DNA from: Clostridiales bacterium
GTDB lineage: Bacteria; Bacillota; Clostridia; Christensenellales; Borkfalkiaceae
DNA: 64,000 bases
Assembly: GCA_015069465.1 (NCBI GenBank)
Contig: SVIO01000001.1
Location: 62,001 to 126,000, forward strand
Direction: 5' to 3'
A model generated the notes under the pieces. The model was not told where the DNA came from, ran no database searches, and saw nothing but the letters and a program-made list of their open reading frames with translations. A program made the position numbers and the translations under genes. Shown piece by piece: positions 54,442 through 64,000 of this stretch. Numbering within the stretch: the first letter of the stretch is position 1; every line of letters begins with the position of its first letter.

Positions 54442-55029
54442 ATGCAAGAAGTTTTTTATGAAGAAACTGCGACCATTCAAAATCAAGAAAAGGCCGCAAA
54501 AAAATATAATTTTTTTAAGTTAATATCAAGAATTTGCTATATACTTTTTACATTATATGCGATAATACTATTTTTGTTCTTTGGACCAGACCCTAATGGT
54601 GCAATTTTTAGTATAATATTTTCATTTTTGCCTTTGGTTATATTTTTGGTTACTGCAATACTTTGTGGCAGATATAAAAATACACTTTACGTTGAATATG
54701 ATTATACTTTTATTTCTGGCTCAATAAGAATTGCTAAAGTTGTAAAAGATTATAGAAGAAAAACTGTTATTAATTTTGATACTTATAATATTGAAAAAAT
54801 CGGGCGTTATAATAGTTCAACTTATAATAAATACCAAATAATGCCAGGGATAAATAAACTTATTTTAACACAAAATTTAATTGCTTCTGAAAATAAAGAC
54901 TTTTATTATTTGGTTGTAAATGTAAATAGTAAAAAGAATCTTCTTGTATTAGAATGTAGCGACCAATTTATCGTTAATATCTTAAAGTTTTCTAAAAAAA
55001 CAATCCTTGAAGAGAGGTTTTTTAATTAA
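54442..55029 (+). CDS. Conserved membrane protein of unknown function (possibly DUF6106)
   Basis: 195 residues. Two membrane helices (about 30-48 and 56-74) follow a short cytoplasmic N-terminus. The remaining 120 residues are soluble, beta-rich and alternate hydrophobic/charged, resembling a PH-like domain. The pattern fits a family I recall as DUF6106 in Clostridia, without certainty. AAGGAG precedes the ATG. It sits between mutS2 and the desulfurase gene, whose ATG follows one base after its stop. Confidence 0.7.
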   Translation: MQEVFYEETATIQNQEKAAKKYNFFKLISRICYILFTLYAIILFLFFGPDPNGAIFSIIFSFLPLVIFLVTAILCGRYKNTLYVEYDYTFISGSIRIAKVVKDYRRKTVINFDTYNIEKIGRYNSSTYNKYQIMPGINKLILTQNLIASENKDFYYLVVNVNSKKNLLVLECSDQFIVNILKFSKKTILEERFFN

Positions 55030-55030
55030 A

Positions 55031-56152
55031 ATGCTATATTTTGACAATGCAGCAACGACAATTCCATCTCAAACTGCGCTTGAAAAGGCTGATATATTTA
55101 ATAGTGAAAAATTTTTTAATCCATCTGCATTATATTTGGGTGGGTTAAATTGCTCTAAAGAAATTAAACTCGCAAAAGAAAACATACTTCGCAATTTAAG
55201 AGCAACAAACCACGAAGTTATATTTACATCTTGTGGCTCAGAAAGTGACAATATGGCAATTTTTTGTGCTGTAAAAAGGGGCACTTTTTTGACTACAAAA
55301 GGCGAACATTCTGCTGTATATAAGAGTTTCTTGGAACTTAAAAATCGTGGTCTAAGTGTGGAATTTATAGACTTAAACGCCGATGGAACAGTAAATGAAG
55401 AAAAACTTTATGATTATGTTAAAAATAATAAAGTTGACTTTGTGTCAATTGTTCATGTGAACAATGAAACAGGTGGCATAAACGATGTTAATAAAATTGC
55501 AAAAACGCTTAAATCTATAAATAAAAGCATTGTTTTTCATGCAGATGGCGTGCAGGCTTATGGCAAAATTCCTTTTACATTAAGTCAAGATATAGATTTG
55601 TATTCAATAAGCGCACATAAAATAAACGCCTTAAAAGGTGTTGGCGCTTTAATTAAAAGGAAAAATTTGAATATTTCACCACTTATATTTGGTGGTGGTC
55701 AAGAAAATGGACTTAGAAGTGGCACCGAAAATGTTTTTGGCATAAAAGTGTTTGATTTTGCAGGGCAAGAAAAATATCAAAACTTAAACGAAAATTATAA
55801 AAAAGCACAATTACATAAATCGCTTTTTGTAAATGGCTTAAATAAAGACTTATTTGTATTTATTTCAAATGATAATTGTAGTCCATATATACTTACAATT
55901 TCAGCAAAAGGACTTCGTGGCGAAGTTGTTATGCACGCTTTAGAAAATCAAAACGTAATAGTTGGTAACGGCTCGGCATGTTCATCAAAGAATAGGTTTA
56001 GTAGAGTTATAGAAAATTGTGGGTATAATAAAGATATACTTGACGGAGTTATAAGGATAAGTTTTTCTACAGAAACTACTATAGCAGAATGCAAACAAGC
56101 AGTTGAAATAATAAATAACACAGTTCAAAAACTAAAGGGAATATTAAAATAA
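55031..56152 (+). CDS. Cysteine desulfurase (NifS/IscS family)
   Basis: 373 residues. The PLP lysine lies in SISAHKINALKGVGALI, His in FTSCGSESDNMA and VHVNNETGGI. The active Cys loop reads GNGSACSSKNRFS. The start at ATG 55031 (MLYFDNAATT) is the canonical N-terminus; a longer frame begins inside the upstream gene. It provides persulfide sulfur. Directly followed by thiI (TAATG overlap), so its main client is probably ThiI for tRNA 4-thiouridine. Confidence 0.94.
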   Translation: MLYFDNAATTIPSQTALEKADIFNSEKFFNPSALYLGGLNCSKEIKLAKENILRNLRATNHEVIFTSCGSESDNMAIFCAVKRGTFLTTKGEHSAVYKSFLELKNRGLSVEFIDLNADGTVNEEKLYDYVKNNKVDFVSIVHVNNETGGINDVNKIAKTLKSINKSIVFHADGVQAYGKIPFTLSQDIDLYSISAHKINALKGVGALIKRKNLNISPLIFGGGQENGLRSGTENVFGIKVFDFAGQEKYQNLNENYKKAQLHKSLFVNGLNKDLFVFISNDNCSPYILTISAKGLRGEVVMHALENQNVIVGNGSACSSKNRFSRVIENCGYNKDILDGVIRISFSTETTIAECKQAVEIINNTVQKLKGILK

Positions 56153-57309
56153 TGAAAAATGCTATTATAATAAGATATTGTGAAATTCATCTTAAAGGGA
56201 AAAATCGTGGATTTTTTGAAAAAATGCTTAAGGAAAACATAAAAAATTCTTTAAAAGAATTTAAGTTTACCTTTACTACTATGCATAGTCGCTATTTGAT
56301 TGAAGATTACGACCCATTAGATTACGAACTAATTACAGCAAAACTTCACAAAATTGCAGGTGTTCATACTTATAGCAATGCTTTAGTTGTTGAAAATGAA
56401 TTTGAAAAGATTGTTGAAGCATCTTCTATTTTATTAAAAGATAAAGTTGGAACATTTAAAGTGAACACTAATAGGGCTGACAAAACATTTACCCCAAATT
56501 CTATGGAAACTTCAATGCTTCTTGGTGGTAGAATGTTGGAGTTGTATGGCAAAAACATTAGTGTTGATGTAAAAAATCCAGACTTTACTCTATATGTTGA
56601 TATTAGAGAAGATGGAAAAACCTTTGTTTATACCGATGTTGTAAACTGTTTAAGTGGTATGCCCGTAGGCTCTGCAGGAAAAGGCTTATTATTGATTTCT
56701 GGTGGCATTGATAGTCCTGTTGCTGGTTATATGATGTGTAAGCGTGGAATGAAGTTAAATTGTTTACATTTCCATAGTTTTCCATACACAGGTGAAGCGG
56801 CTAAAGAAAAGGTTATTGAACTTACTAAAAAAGTTGGCGAATACAATGGGGGAATCAATCTTTACGTTGTTTCTTTCACCCATATTCAAGAAGCAATTCA
56901 CGAGCATTGCCCTGAAGAATTTATGATTACGATAATGCGTAGGTTTATGATGCGAATTGCAGAACGTTTGGCAATTCAACAAGGTGACCAAGCAATTATT
57001 ACAGGTGAAAGTCTAGGTCAAGTTGCAAGCCAAACTATAGAAAGTATAACGTCATCTAACTCTGTTGTAACTATGCCAATGCTTCGTCCACTTATTGCTT
57101 TTGATAAACTAGATATAATTGATATTGCAAAGAAAATAGACACTTATGAAACATCAATTTTGCCTTATGAAGATTGTTGTACGGTATTTTTACCAAAATA
57201 TCCAGCAATTAAACCAAATCTTGAAAGGGTTAAAAGGGCAGAAAGTAAGTTAGATGTCGAAGGCTTAATAGAAGAAGCGTTTAAGAAAGTTGAAAAATAT
57301 ACATTTTAA
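56152..57309 (+). CDS. thiI: tRNA 4-thiouridine synthase ThiI
   Basis: 385 residues: N-terminal ferredoxin-like and THUMP domains, then a PP-loop domain with SGGIDSPVAGYMMCKRG. The C-terminal rhodanese domain of enterobacterial ThiI is absent, as in other Firmicutes, where a dedicated desulfurase replaces it; that gene is immediately upstream. EDCCTVF-P-YPAIKP at the end is typical. Makes s4U8 in tRNA. Confidence 0.95.
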   Translation: MKNAIIIRYCEIHLKGKNRGFFEKMLKENIKNSLKEFKFTFTTMHSRYLIEDYDPLDYELITAKLHKIAGVHTYSNALVVENEFEKIVEASSILLKDKVGTFKVNTNRADKTFTPNSMETSMLLGGRMLELYGKNISVDVKNPDFTLYVDIREDGKTFVYTDVVNCLSGMPVGSAGKGLLLISGGIDSPVAGYMMCKRGMKLNCLHFHSFPYTGEAAKEKVIELTKKVGEYNGGINLYVVSFTHIQEAIHEHCPEEFMITIMRRFMMRIAERLAIQQGDQAIITGESLGQVASQTIESITSSNSVVTMPMLRPLIAFDKLDIIDIAKKIDTYETSILPYEDCCTVFLPKYPAIKPNLERVKRAESKLDVEGLIEEAFKKVEKYTF

Positions 57310-57321
57310 TTTATCATTAAA

Positions 57322-59538
57322 TTAGATATCCCACCAATCGTCAGTATCTATTATTGGCGATTTTATTTTTTCTAATGCAATTTCTTTTCCATAATATATT
57401 TTTCCATCTATATTTGTATAGGGAAGAACAATATAACTGTAGGTTGACGTTTTGCTATTAAATTTATCAACAAACAAATCGCTGTTATTTTTTACGCTAT
57501 CAAAAACTTCTATTTTTTTATTACCATCTAACTTAAAAATCTTTGCATTTATGCATTGTGTTAGACATAATTGAATAAATATTTCATTGTTATTTACTGA
57601 TATTTTTGGTTTTTCAATTTGAGGGCAAGAAAACCTTGTTGATTTTGTTTTTGGTATCATAGATTTCTTAAACAACGCCTTAAATTTATACCTTAATGGG
57701 CAAACATCATCTGCTAAAACTAATTTATTATTATTGTCGTATTCGATTTTATCAAGAAAAACTTCTTCCACATTTTCACTTTTTATAATTTCAATACTAC
57801 TTGGCTCAAGTAAATATAACTTATCCCATATTTCACTAGAAATACTGCTAGGGATGTTTCCACCGGTAACATTGTTTTCTAACAAAACATCATTTTTGTT
57901 TCCAAGCCATACGCCCATAACATAATCATTGCTATAAGATATTGTGTAAGCGTCAGTGTTTCCATTTTTATTTCCAACAGTTCCTGTTTTAGCATATAAT
58001 TTTTGCTTGCAATACTTCAGTTTTTTTGCCGTTCCATTTTGTACAACATCACCAAGCATGTCGTTCATTATAGTTATTGTGTCATCGTTAAAAACCTTAG
58101 AGTTTTGCTCTTGATTTTGATATATAACATTGCCTTTTAAATCGGTTATTTTTTTAATAAAGGTAGGCTTGTTATATTTTCCATTATTGTTAAATACGCA
58201 ATAAGCACCTGTTGAATCAATTAAATCAATACCATTTTGCGTTGAACCAAGCGCTAAGCATAAAGAATTATCTTCTTTGGTTGTTTTAATATTTAATTTA
58301 TTTAGATATTCTTTGGCTTTACTTATGCCAACATAGTTTAACAACTTAACGGCGCAAACATTTGAACTTGTTGAAAGGGCAGTTTTTACCGAAATATCTC
58401 CTAAATATTTACCATTGTAATTTTTAGGTGAATAATCGCCAAAATAAGTTTTAGTATCTGATAGTTTTGTCGCAGAACTAACTAAATCGTTTTCAATTGC
58501 AGGTGCATAACAAACAAGTGGCTTAATTATAGAACCAATTTGCCTATTAGACCTTCCAAAAGTTGAATAATAAGCGCAAATATGCGCATTTTTATCCATT
58601 AAAAGGGCTGTTTTATGCGCATTTGTTGTGCAGTTATTTACAGCGTTTTCAATGTATGTTTGAGCATCTGGATTAATGTATGTGTAAACATTAAGTTCTC
58701 TTAAAGAATAAGGCGACTTATTTAATATTTTATCTATTTGATTTGATGCAAAATTAAAATAGTCAACACCTTTATTTGTTTGGCTTTTTTCAGCAAGATT
58801 TATGGGTGCGTTTAGATTTGCTAGATACTCATTTTTAGTAATTAGTTTTTGGTTTAACATCTGTTTTAAAACTACTTTCTTTCTTTCGTAGCATCTTTTA
58901 TAATTTTGATAAGGCGAGTAATAAGTTGGCGCCTTTATTATTCCAGCAAGCGTTGCACTTTCATTTAGTGATAATTCACTAGGCTCTTTATCAAAATAAT
59001 GTTTTGAAGCGCTTAAAATTCCATAACAATTTTCACCAAAATAAATAGTATTTAAGTATTTTTCTAATATTTCTTCTTTGGAATATTTATTTTCTAGTTG
59101 TTTTGCGAGTTTCATTTCGTATAATTTTCTTTTTAAGGTTTTTTGACTTGATAAATGAGTGTTTTTTATAAGTTGTTGACTAATAGTTGATGCGCCTTGC
59201 TTAAACGAAAAAGATTTTAGATTAGACAAAATCGCTCTAAAAAGACCTTTATAATCAATACCGTTATGACTATAAAAACGCTTATCTTCGATTGATATAA
59301 AGGCGTTCTTCGTTTGAGTTGGGATTTTTGTAGAATCGACAATAGAATTTCCATTTGATTGCTCTAAAACCACATTGTTATTATCATCATAAAAAACAAC
59401 ACTTCTATCAAAACTAACTAGTTTATTAACATCTAAATTCATGTTATAAGTTGTGATATAAAAGTAAATAAGCAAACAAAATATTGCTATAAAGATGCTT
59501 GCAAAAACCATAAATAAAACTTTAAGTGCTTTTTTCAT
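57322..59538 (-). CDS. Class A penicillin-binding protein (PBP1A-like)
   Basis: 738 residues. One N-terminal membrane anchor (about 8-30). GT51 glycosyltransferase: catalytic Glu84 in EDKRFYSHNG, GASTISQQ at 115-122. Transpeptidase: SIIK at 336-339, SSN at 391-393, KTG at 517-519. The last 120 residues are a beta-rich tail. Polymerises and cross-links peptidoglycan outside the membrane. It converges with thiI (12-bp gap). The ribosome site is weak. Confidence 0.93.
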   Translation of the reverse strand: MKKALKVLFMVFASIFIAIFCLLIYFYITTYNMNLDVNKLVSFDRSVVFYDDNNNVVLEQSNGNSIVDSTKIPTQTKNAFISIEDKRFYSHNGIDYKGLFRAILSNLKSFSFKQGASTISQQLIKNTHLSSQKTLKRKLYEMKLAKQLENKYSKEEILEKYLNTIYFGENCYGILSASKHYFDKEPSELSLNESATLAGIIKAPTYYSPYQNYKRCYERKKVVLKQMLNQKLITKNEYLANLNAPINLAEKSQTNKGVDYFNFASNQIDKILNKSPYSLRELNVYTYINPDAQTYIENAVNNCTTNAHKTALLMDKNAHICAYYSTFGRSNRQIGSIIKPLVCYAPAIENDLVSSATKLSDTKTYFGDYSPKNYNGKYLGDISVKTALSTSSNVCAVKLLNYVGISKAKEYLNKLNIKTTKEDNSLCLALGSTQNGIDLIDSTGAYCVFNNNGKYNKPTFIKKITDLKGNVIYQNQEQNSKVFNDDTITIMNDMLGDVVQNGTAKKLKYCKQKLYAKTGTVGNKNGNTDAYTISYSNDYVMGVWLGNKNDVLLENNVTGGNIPSSISSEIWDKLYLLEPSSIEIIKSENVEEVFLDKIEYDNNNKLVLADDVCPLRYKFKALFKKSMIPKTKSTRFSCPQIEKPKISVNNNEIFIQLCLTQCINAKIFKLDGNKKIEVFDSVKNNSDLFVDKFNSKTSTYSYIVLPYTNIDGKIYYGKEIALEKIKSPIIDTDDWWDI

Positions 59539-59591
59539 ACAAATTAGTATGTAAAAGTTGGGATATATTATTCAAAGTCTATAATTATAAA

Positions 59592-59620
59592 TTGACAAAA
59601 TTTAAATATTAAGTTATTAT
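59592..59620 (+). promoter_or_regulatory. SigA promoter positioned for a leaderless or near-leaderless miaB mRNA
   Basis: TTGACA (59592-59597), a 17-bp spacer, TATTAT (59615-59620). The miaB ATG begins at 59628, only 7 bp past the -10 box, where transcription itself should start. No Shine-Dalgarno sequence is possible in that gap. Confidence 0.75.
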
Positions 59621-59627
59621 ATAGAGT

Positions 59628-60947
59628 ATGGAAAGAAATGAAAAAAGATATTATATAACTACATATGGTTGCCAGATGAATATTCACGAATCTGAAAAAC
59701 TTGCTGGCATACTCACAAGCCTTGGTTATAAGCCTAGCGAAAACGAGTTAAATGCTGATATTATAGTGTTTAACACTTGTTGCATTAGAGAAAATGCTGA
59801 AAATACGGCTGATGGCAATATTGGAGCACTTAAAAAACTAAAGAAAAATAAAAAAGATTTAATTATCGCCGTTGGTGGTTGCATGACTCAGCAAGTTGGA
59901 TACGCTGAAAAACTTCATCAAAAATTTCCTTTTATAGATATTATTTTTGGCACTCATAATCTAGAAAATTTTAAAGCTTTGTTAGAGACCAAACTTAAAC
60001 AAAAACGTACACTTATTGAAGTTTTAGAAAAAGAGGGTGAAATTGTTGAAGGAACACCAAAAACTCGAACAAGTTACCCAAACGCATGGGTAAATATCAC
60101 TTATGGTTGCAACAATTTCTGTACTTATTGTATCGTTCCTTACGTTAGGGGAAGAGAACGCAGTAGAATGTTAAATGATATTGTAAATGAGTGCAAAGAA
60201 TTAGTTGCTGAAGGTTATAAAGAAATTACGCTTTTAGGTCAAAATGTTAATTCCTATGGCAAAGATTTAGGTGTTGATTTTGCCGATTTAATTAGCGAAA
60301 TTTCTAAAATTGAAGGTAAGTTCAGGCTTAGATATATGACTAACCATCCTAAAGATTTAAACGAAAAACTTATTATTGCATTAAGTAAAAGCGATAAGGC
60401 ATGTAGAAGTATTCATTTACCTATTCAAGCAGGTTCAAATAGGATTTTAAAACTTATGAACAGGAAATACGATAGGGAAAGTTACTTTGAAAAAGTTGAA
60501 ATGCTTAGAAAATATATGCCAGATATTGCAATAACAACCGACATTATGGTTGGTTTTCCTACCGAAACAGAGCAAGATTTTCTTGATACCGTTGATGTAT
60601 TAAAAAAGGTTGGTTTTGCTGGGGCATTTACCTTTGTATATTCAAAAAGAGAAGGCACACCTGCCGCTAAAATGGATGGTCAAATCGATGAAAGCGTGTC
60701 TAAAAAACGAATCATGCACTTAATCGATTTGCAAAATCAAATAAATCGCAATCAATCTAAGCAATATATAGGCAAGGTTGTCGAAGTGCTTTGTGAAGGT
60801 TATGATGAGAAAAAAGACATGTATCTTGGTAGAGACACTTATGGAAGAATGTTATATTTTAACGGCGAACAAAGTGATATCGGCAATTTTGTAAACGTTA
60901 AGGTTGAAAAAACGGGTGGAATTTCACTAGTAGGACAAAAAGTTTAA
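59628..60947 (+). CDS. miaB: tRNA-2-methylthio-N6-dimethylallyladenosine synthase MiaB
   Basis: 439 residues, radical-SAM methylthiotransferase acting on A37 of tRNAs. N-terminal UPF0004 domain with three cluster cysteines (YGCQMN, FNTCCIREN, GGCMTQQ). Radical-SAM CNNFCTYC gives Cx3Cx2C. The C-terminal TRAM domain ends the protein. The start at 59628 gives the family N-terminus (RYYITTYGCQMN). First gene of miaB-mutS-mutL, the usual order in Clostridia. mutS follows after 27 bp. Confidence 0.96.
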   Translation: MERNEKRYYITTYGCQMNIHESEKLAGILTSLGYKPSENELNADIIVFNTCCIRENAENTADGNIGALKKLKKNKKDLIIAVGGCMTQQVGYAEKLHQKFPFIDIIFGTHNLENFKALLETKLKQKRTLIEVLEKEGEIVEGTPKTRTSYPNAWVNITYGCNNFCTYCIVPYVRGRERSRMLNDIVNECKELVAEGYKEITLLGQNVNSYGKDLGVDFADLISEISKIEGKFRLRYMTNHPKDLNEKLIIALSKSDKACRSIHLPIQAGSNRILKLMNRKYDRESYFEKVEMLRKYMPDIAITTDIMVGFPTETEQDFLDTVDVLKKVGFAGAFTFVYSKREGTPAAKMDGQIDESVSKKRIMHLIDLQNQINRNQSKQYIGKVVEVLCEGYDEKKDMYLGRDTYGRMLYFNGEQSDIGNFVNVKVEKTGGISLVGQKV

Positions 60948-60974
60948 GTTATAAAAAGATAAGGTTAGGTATTT

Positions 60975-63557
60975 ATGGAAGATTTATCACCAATGATGAA
61001 ACATTATTTATCGGTTAAAGAAGAATATAAAGATTGCATAATTTTTTATAGATTAGGCGATTTTTATGAAATGTTTTTTGATGATGCAATTAAGGTCTCA
61101 AAACTTCTAGATTTAACTTTAACAGGCAGAAATTGTGGGCTTAAAGAAAGAGCGCCAATGTGTGGCGTTCCGTTTCATGCTGCCGATTTATATATTTCTA
61201 AACTTCTATCTTTTGGTGAAAAAGTCGCTATTTGCGAACAAACAACTGCACCAAACGGAAAAGACCTTGTAAATAGAGAAGTTGTAAAAATTGCAACTGC
61301 AGGAACTATTACAAACAACGAACTAATAAGCGAAAAAAATAATAACTTTTTAGCGTCAATATATCTAAAAAAAGATAGTATAGCACTTGCTTGGGCAGAT
61401 ATAACGACAGGTGAGTTTTTAGTTCGTAATTTTTCTAATGAAAATAGTTCAAACGAACTTTTTGACACTCTTGTTAGAATAAGCCCTGTTGAAATAATTT
61501 GTAACGATGATTGTAAGGAAAGGTTTATCGATTCTCCACTTATTAAGCACGGAATCTTGCCTAAATTTAGTGCATTTTCTCAGAGCGAATATAATTTAAA
61601 CAATGCTACAAACACACTTAAAAGACATTTTAACATTCTTAATTTTAATGCTTTTGGCATTGAAAAATCTCCAGAATGCATTAGTGCTTGTGGCGCACTT
61701 ATAGCATATCTTAATCAAACGCAAAAGCAAACCTTAATTAACATCAATAAAATTAAGTTTGAAAATGATGATGCGATAATGATGTTAGATATCAACGCAA
61801 TAAGGAACTTAGAACTTGTAAAAACGCTAAGAGACGGAAAAACATACGGCTCACTCTTATGGCTTTTAGATAAGACAAAAACAAGTATGGGGGCAAGAAA
61901 ACTTCAAAGTCAAATACTTTCTCCACTTGTTGATAAGGAAAAAATTAACTATAGATTAGATGCTGTTGATTGCCTATTTAATGACAGCGTAACAAGACAA
62001 TCGCTTGCCAATTTGCTTTGCTCTATACGAGATGTTCAAAGACTTACAGGCAAAATTTCAAGTGGAAACATTATGCCAAGAGATTGCTTAGCGCTAAAGT
62101 CTTCTTTAGAAGTTTTACCATCGCTAAAATTTAAACTTTTAGGATTAAATTCAGCGTTTATACAAGATATTTTTAATAGCATTGAAGATTTTAATGATAC
62201 CACTCAATTAATTGATAGTGCAATCGTTTCTGAACCACCATCAAATATGAAAGACGGTGGGTATATTAAAGATGGTTATGATGCTAACCTAGACGAAATG
62301 CGTAATTTAGGCAAAAACAGCAAGTCTTTAATTGCTCAAATTGAAAATAATGAAAGAGAAAAGACAGGCATTAAAACGCTTAAAATAGGCTATAATCGTG
62401 TATTCGGTTATTACATTGAAGTAACCAACTCTTTTAAGGACAAAGTTCCTTATGAATACCAAAGGAAACAAACGCTTTCTAATGCCGAAAGATTTATTAC
62501 AGATGAACTAAAAGAATTAGAAGTTGCAATCTTATCGAGCGAAGAAAAATCGTTGCAAATAGAAGCAAATATCTTTAATAAAATTAAAGAGCATTTAAGA
62601 AGCCAAGTTGAAAGGCTTTTATCCACAGCAAATGCAATTGCCGACCTTGACGTTATTTGTTCGCTTGCTACAGTTGCAAAAGAAAACGGATACTCAAAAC
62701 CAATAATATTAGATGCAGGCAACAAACTTGATATTGTCGATGGAAGACACCCTGTGGTTGAAAGTTTTTCTAAGCAAAAATTTATTCCTAACGATTGTCT
62801 GCTTGATAGCGATGAAAATAGGACGATGATTTTAACAGGTCCAAATATGGCTGGTAAAAGCACGTATATGCGACAAATTGCTATTATTACTTTACTTGCT
62901 CAAATGGGTAGTTTTGTACCAGCAAAAAGTGCAGAAATTCCTATTACAGATAAAATATTTACACGAATAGGAGCGAGCGACAACCTTATTTCAGACCAAA
63001 GCACGTTTATGGTTGAAATGTCTGAAATGGCAAATATATTAAACAATGCAACAAAAAATAGTCTACTTATTTTAGATGAAATTGGCCGTGGAACAAGCAC
63101 TTTTGATGGGCTTAGTATTGCTTGGGCTGTAGTTGAGTATATAACAAACAATATTAAGGCTAGAACAATGTTTGCAACGCACTATCACGAACTTACCACA
63201 CTTGAAGGCAGTTTAGAGGGCGTAAAGAATTATAAGGTTACAGTCAAAGAACTTCAAGGTGGGATTGTGTTCATGCGCAAAATTATGCGTGGTGGTACAA
63301 ATAAGAGTTTTGGTATAGAAGTTGCTCAGCTTGCTGGCGTGAATAAAGAAATAATAGATAAGTCAAAAGAAATTCTTAAAAAATTAGAAAAATCTAATAT
63401 AAATAACGATAAAATTAGTGTGCAAAACATTGACAATCCAACTAAAACTTTAAGCGAAGTTGAAAAAATTATTGCCGAACTTGACACTAATAATTTGTCA
63501 CCAATGCAAGCATTTAATATTTTAATAGATTTGCAAGAAAAAGTTAAGGAAGAATAG
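60975..63557 (+). CDS. mutS: DNA mismatch repair protein MutS
   Basis: 860 residues. The mismatch-binding Phe-x-Glu is visible in [13 protein letters not shown] (F-Y-E). Connector, lever and clamp domains follow; the ATPase has Walker [15 protein letters not shown], Walker [19 protein letters not shown], and ATHYHEL. A C-terminal tail includes a dimerisation-type helix. AAGGTTAGG precedes the ATG weakly. Confidence 0.97.
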   Translation: MEDLSPMMKHYLSVKEEYKDCIIFYRLGDFYEMFFDDAIKVSKLLDLTLTGRNCGLKERAPMCGVPFHAADLYISKLLSFGEKVAICEQTTAPNGKDLVNREVVKIATAGTITNNELISEKNNNFLASIYLKKDSIALAWADITTGEFLVRNFSNENSSNELFDTLVRISPVEIICNDDCKERFIDSPLIKHGILPKFSAFSQSEYNLNNATNTLKRHFNILNFNAFGIEKSPECISACGALIAYLNQTQKQTLININKIKFENDDAIMMLDINAIRNLELVKTLRDGKTYGSLLWLLDKTKTSMGARKLQSQILSPLVDKEKINYRLDAVDCLFNDSVTRQSLANLLCSIRDVQRLTGKISSGNIMPRDCLALKSSLEVLPSLKFKLLGLNSAFIQDIFNSIEDFNDTTQLIDSAIVSEPPSNMKDGGYIKDGYDANLDEMRNLGKNSKSLIAQIENNEREKTGIKTLKIGYNRVFGYYIEVTNSFKDKVPYEYQRKQTLSNAERFITDELKELEVAILSSEEKSLQIEANIFNKIKEHLRSQVERLLSTANAIADLDVICSLATVAKENGYSKPIILDAGNKLDIVDGRHPVVESFSKQKFIPNDCLLDSDENRTMILTGPNMAGKSTYMRQIAIITLLAQMGSFVPAKSAEIPITDKIFTRIGASDNLISDQSTFMVEMSEMANILNNATKNSLLILDEIGRGTSTFDGLSIAWAVVEYITNNIKARTMFATHYHELTTLEGSLEGVKNYKVTVKELQGGIVFMRKIMRGGTNKSFGIEVAQLAGVNKEIIDKSKEILKKLEKSNINNDKISVQNIDNPTKTLSEVEKIIAELDTNNLSPMQAFNILIDLQEKVKEE

Positions 63558-63560
63558 TTA

Positions 63561-64000
63561 TGAAAATAAATTTACTAAGCAGTAAAATTTATAACCGAAT
63601 AGCAGCAGGGGAAGTTGTTGAGCGTCCATTTTCAGTTGTAAAAGAACTTGTTGAAAACTCTATCGATGCAGGTGCAACTAAAATTGAAATTGAAATTGAA
63701 AATGGTGGAATTTCTTGTGTTAAAATTACCGATAATGGCTGTGGTATTGAAAAGAGCGAACTAAAAAAGGCGCTTTTGCCACATGCAACAAGTAAGATTT
63801 CTTCTTTAAAAGATTTAGATAATATTATGTCTTTAGGCTTTAGAGGAGAGGCTCTTGCAAGTATTGCTTCGGTTTCCAAAATTACAATAGAATCAAAGCC
63901 AAGTGACCAAGAATTTGGCGCTTCTATTAGTGCCGATGGGGGCGAAATGTCAGATATTACTGACTCTGCTATAAATAACGGCACAATTATTTCGGTAAAT
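63561..64000 (+). CDS. mutL: DNA mismatch repair protein MutL, N-terminal part (continues past window)
   Basis: The first 146 codons are visible. GHKL ATPase domain: [26 protein letters not shown] (key [10 protein letters not shown]), DNGCGI, ATSKI and [21 protein letters not shown] precedes the ATG; it starts 3 bp after mutS stops. The C-terminal endonuclease domain lies outside the window. Confidence 0.96.

Noticed and set aside
62450-62863. 137-codon minus-strand ORF inside mutS
   Set aside because: Shadow frame of a strongly conserved gene; long only because of codon bias.
1-64000. CRISPR arrays, insertion sequences, prophage or integrase genes
   Set aside because: No regularly spaced repeats, transposase, integrase or phage structural genes were seen on either strand.

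Overview
The window is a 64 kb, AT-rich chromosomal segment from a low-GC Gram-positive bacterium. The promoters read TTGACA/TTGACT-17-TATAAT, most genes have GGAGG-type ribosome binding sites, and two leaders are tRNA-sensing T-boxes. The spoIIAA-spoIIAB-sigF, spoVAC/AD/AE and yunB genes point to an endospore-forming lineage of the Bacillota, most likely an anaerobic, gut-type Clostridia. That placement is inference: no rRNA gene or other species marker is present. No phage, insertion sequence or CRISPR array was seen.

Layout. 1-3.8 kb: two tandem paralogous secreted proteins of unknown function, the first cut by the window edge. 3.8-6.5 kb (minus): a three-gene ABC importer of the SsuABC/NMT1 type. 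6.6-9.8 kb: valS and a convergent HAD phosphatase. 10.0-22.6 kb: a glycogen operon, pgi-glgB-glgC-glgD-glgA-glgP-GH13-M20 peptidase. 22.6-24.7 kb: a Trp T-box, a stand-alone TrpB-like gene, then acpP. 24.7-29.6 kb (minus): leuS followed by a P-type ATPase. 30.0-39.2 kb: an aromatic-acid operon with a tyrosine-rich leader peptide and attenuator, then an SSS symporter, paaK, iorA, iorB, paaK, a double-ACT protein, an amidohydrolase and an aminotransferase. 39.2-42.2 kb: pyrophosphatase, Mrp and an NSS symporter. 42.3-42.9 kb (minus): six tRNAs (Pro, Met/Ile2, Asp, Phe, Thr, Tyr). 43.0-48.3 kb: the sporulation cluster, interrupted by a yitT gene with its own promoter and terminator. 48.3-64 kb: Phe T-box-pheS-pheT-mutS2, a membrane protein, cysteine desulfurase-thiI, a class A penicillin-binding protein (minus), and miaB-mutS-mutL (mutL cut by the window edge).

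The most interesting part is the aromatic-acid operon. Directly after its promoter lies a 19-codon ORF encoding MKNIVHYYRQYNYFYYYFG (7 Tyr, 2 Phe). It is followed by two mutually exclusive RNA structures: an antiterminator beginning just past the leader stop codon, and a strong intrinsic terminator just before the symporter gene. This is the layout of classical ribosome-mediated attenuation and predicts that the operon is switched on by tyrosine shortage. Such control fits a biosynthetic (salvage) direction: arylacetate uptake, CoA activation by PaaK, reductive carboxylation by indolepyruvate:ferredoxin oxidoreductase, then transamination to Tyr/Phe. It does not fit the catabolic direction usually assumed for these enzymes.

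Together with a stand-alone TrpB under Trp T-box control (indole to Trp) and a Phe T-box on pheST, the window suggests an organism that rebuilds aromatic amino acids from precursors released by neighbouring microbes. The structural evidence for the attenuator is direct. The direction of the pathway and its substrates are inference.
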